Source of the DNA: Acidobacteriota bacterium
GTDB taxonomy: Bacteria; Acidobacteriota; Terriglobia; Terriglobales; Acidobacteriaceae
Assembly: GCA_019510535.1 (NCBI GenBank)
Contig: JAEKKE010000395.1
Span: 1 to 7,921, forward strand
Direction: 5' to 3'
DNA length: 7,921 nucleotides
Every line of letters starts with the position of its first letter. The stretch's first letter is position 1. The notes under the pieces are model-generated. The model made no database searches and was not told the DNA's origin. It saw only the letters and a list, made by a program, of their open reading frames with translations. Made by a program: the position numbers and the translations under genes. Of this stretch, positions 7,436 through 7,921 are shown piece after piece.

Positions 7436-7921
7436 GTGCGGACTAGAGCATTTTCCCGGTTGCTGGGTATCCCGGAAGAGAAGCGCAGCGGCGTTTTCAT
7501 TGCGGAAAACGCCCATCGATCCGGAAGCCCCACACAACAGGGAAAACGCTCTCCGGCTCAGGCACCGTCACTTCCGCTGCTCGCCTATGGATTTCTGCTG
7601 ACGGGCCTGGGTACGGCTCTATTGGGTCCCATCCTTCCCCTGCTTGCAGCCAGGTACCATCTGTCGGATTCCTCCATCGGCCTGCTGCCGCTGGCGCAGT
7701 TTCTGGGGGCTACCGTCGGCGGCATGACCGTCTTTCGCCGGCCACAATACAGCTTCGGGACCGGCGCCTTCGCCGCCGCGGCCGGGCTTTCTCTCTTTGC
7801 GATTGCGCCCGCTCTCCCAATGCTTATGGCCGTGCTCTTTGCCGGGGCCTGGGGCATCGGCCAGATGATCGCCTCGTCCAATGTGATTGCCGGCTCACGC
7901 TATACGCAGAACCGCGCCTCC
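7436..7921 (+). CDS. MFS transporter, N-terminal part (cut by the right edge)
   Basis: An open frame runs to the window edge and encodes a hydrophobic protein typical of the major facilitator superfamily start. From about 7574 it reads PLLAYGFLLTGLGTALLGP as helix 1. Further helices follow at about 7680-7735 and 7750-7815, and a Gly-rich fourth at about 7815-7890 (MLMAVLFAGAWGIGQM). The loop after helix 2 (GGMTVFRRPQ) is a degenerate motif A without the usual aspartate. About 162 codons are visible where a 12-helix member needs about 400. The start is uncertain. The frame is open from 7424 but holds no ATG before helix 1; GTG at 7436 (GGAG only 2 bases away) or TTG at 7460 are the only usual alternatives, and both precede or lie within the repeat at 7445-7552. 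Substrate unknown. Confidence 0.75.
   Translation, partial: MRTRAFSRLLGIPEEKRSGVFIAENAHRSGSPTQQGKRSPAQAPSLPLLAYGFLLTGLGTALLGPILPLLAARYHLSDSSIGLLPLAQFLGATVGGMTVFRRPQYSFGTGAFAAAAGLSLFAIAPALPMLMAVLFAGAWGIGQMIASSNVIAGSRYTQNRAS
7445..7552. mobile_element. MITE/REP-like palindromic element with terminal inverted repeats
   Basis: The ends are inverted copies of each other: left AGAGCATTTTCCCGGTTG (7445-7462) and right, read on the minus strand, AGAGCGTTTTCCCTGTTG (7552-7535), matching at 16 of 18 bases. Inside is a 9-bp hairpin, 7490-7498 with 7505-7513 around a 6-base loop, whose arms (GGCGTTTTC / GAAAACGCC) repeat the core GCGTTTTC of the ends. That gives four copies of one core in a plus, plus, minus, minus arrangement. 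No transposase is encoded and no clear target duplication flanks it, as for non-autonomous or REP-type repeats. It lies between the divergent SCO and MFS genes and overlaps the MFS reading frame. That it is dispersed in the genome is inference. Confidence 0.6.

Noticed and set aside
7385..7537. N-terminal extension of the SCO gene starting at a TTG at 7537
   Set aside because: It would place the lipoprotein signal peptide 51 residues inside the protein, and its sequence is mostly a translation of the repeat element.
7585..7881. 98-residue minus-strand frame at the right edge
   Set aside because: Complement of the MFS membrane helices; composition typical of a shadow frame.

Overview
The window is an ordinary-looking stretch of bacterial chromosome of moderately high GC. 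The combination of a secreted DUF4142 protein, a CusF-SCO fusion lipoprotein, a small four-helix membrane protein and a palindromic dispersed-type repeat suggests an acidobacterium (Acidobacteriaceae/Terriglobia type). That placement is inference from gene style, not a database match. I see no phage, plasmid, CRISPR, tRNA or rRNA signature.

Layout. (i) 1-54: possible start of a minus-strand gene running off the left edge (weak). (ii) 138-785, minus: secreted DUF4142 protein with its own terminator at 94-121. (iii) 786-907: divergent promoter region. (iv) 908-4089, plus: a two-gene operon, oligopeptidase B (ptrB) overlapping by one base (TAATG) a signal-peptide-bearing isoaspartyl peptidase/L-asparaginase (iaaA). 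(v) 4106-4144: a perfect 18-bp hairpin that can terminate both converging operons. (vi) 7384-4161, minus: a three-gene run of CusF-SCO copper chaperone lipoprotein, a four-helix membrane protein and a homodimeric-type ABC exporter. (vii) 7445-7552: a 108-bp element with terminal inverted repeats and an internal hairpin (MITE/REP-like). (viii) about 7436-7921, plus: the N-terminal part of an MFS transporter cut by the right edge.

How the genes may work together. The ptrB-iaaA pair looks like a peptide-salvage unit. The first enzyme cuts peptides after basic residues and has no signal peptide. The second removes isoaspartyl residues or hydrolyses asparagine and appears to be exported. The SCO lipoprotein probably delivers copper to the CuA site of cytochrome oxidase or to another envelope cuproprotein. 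Its two downstream neighbours share its transcript by position, but I see no functional link in the sequence.

The points most worth a second look are the repeat element lying across the 5' end of the MFS gene, the SCO start region (an apparent TG dinucleotide expansion creating a three-codon ORF), the unusual C-X5-C copper motif fused to a CusF domain, and the loss of two P2-pocket aspartates in PtrB. I found no convincing new multi-gene system.
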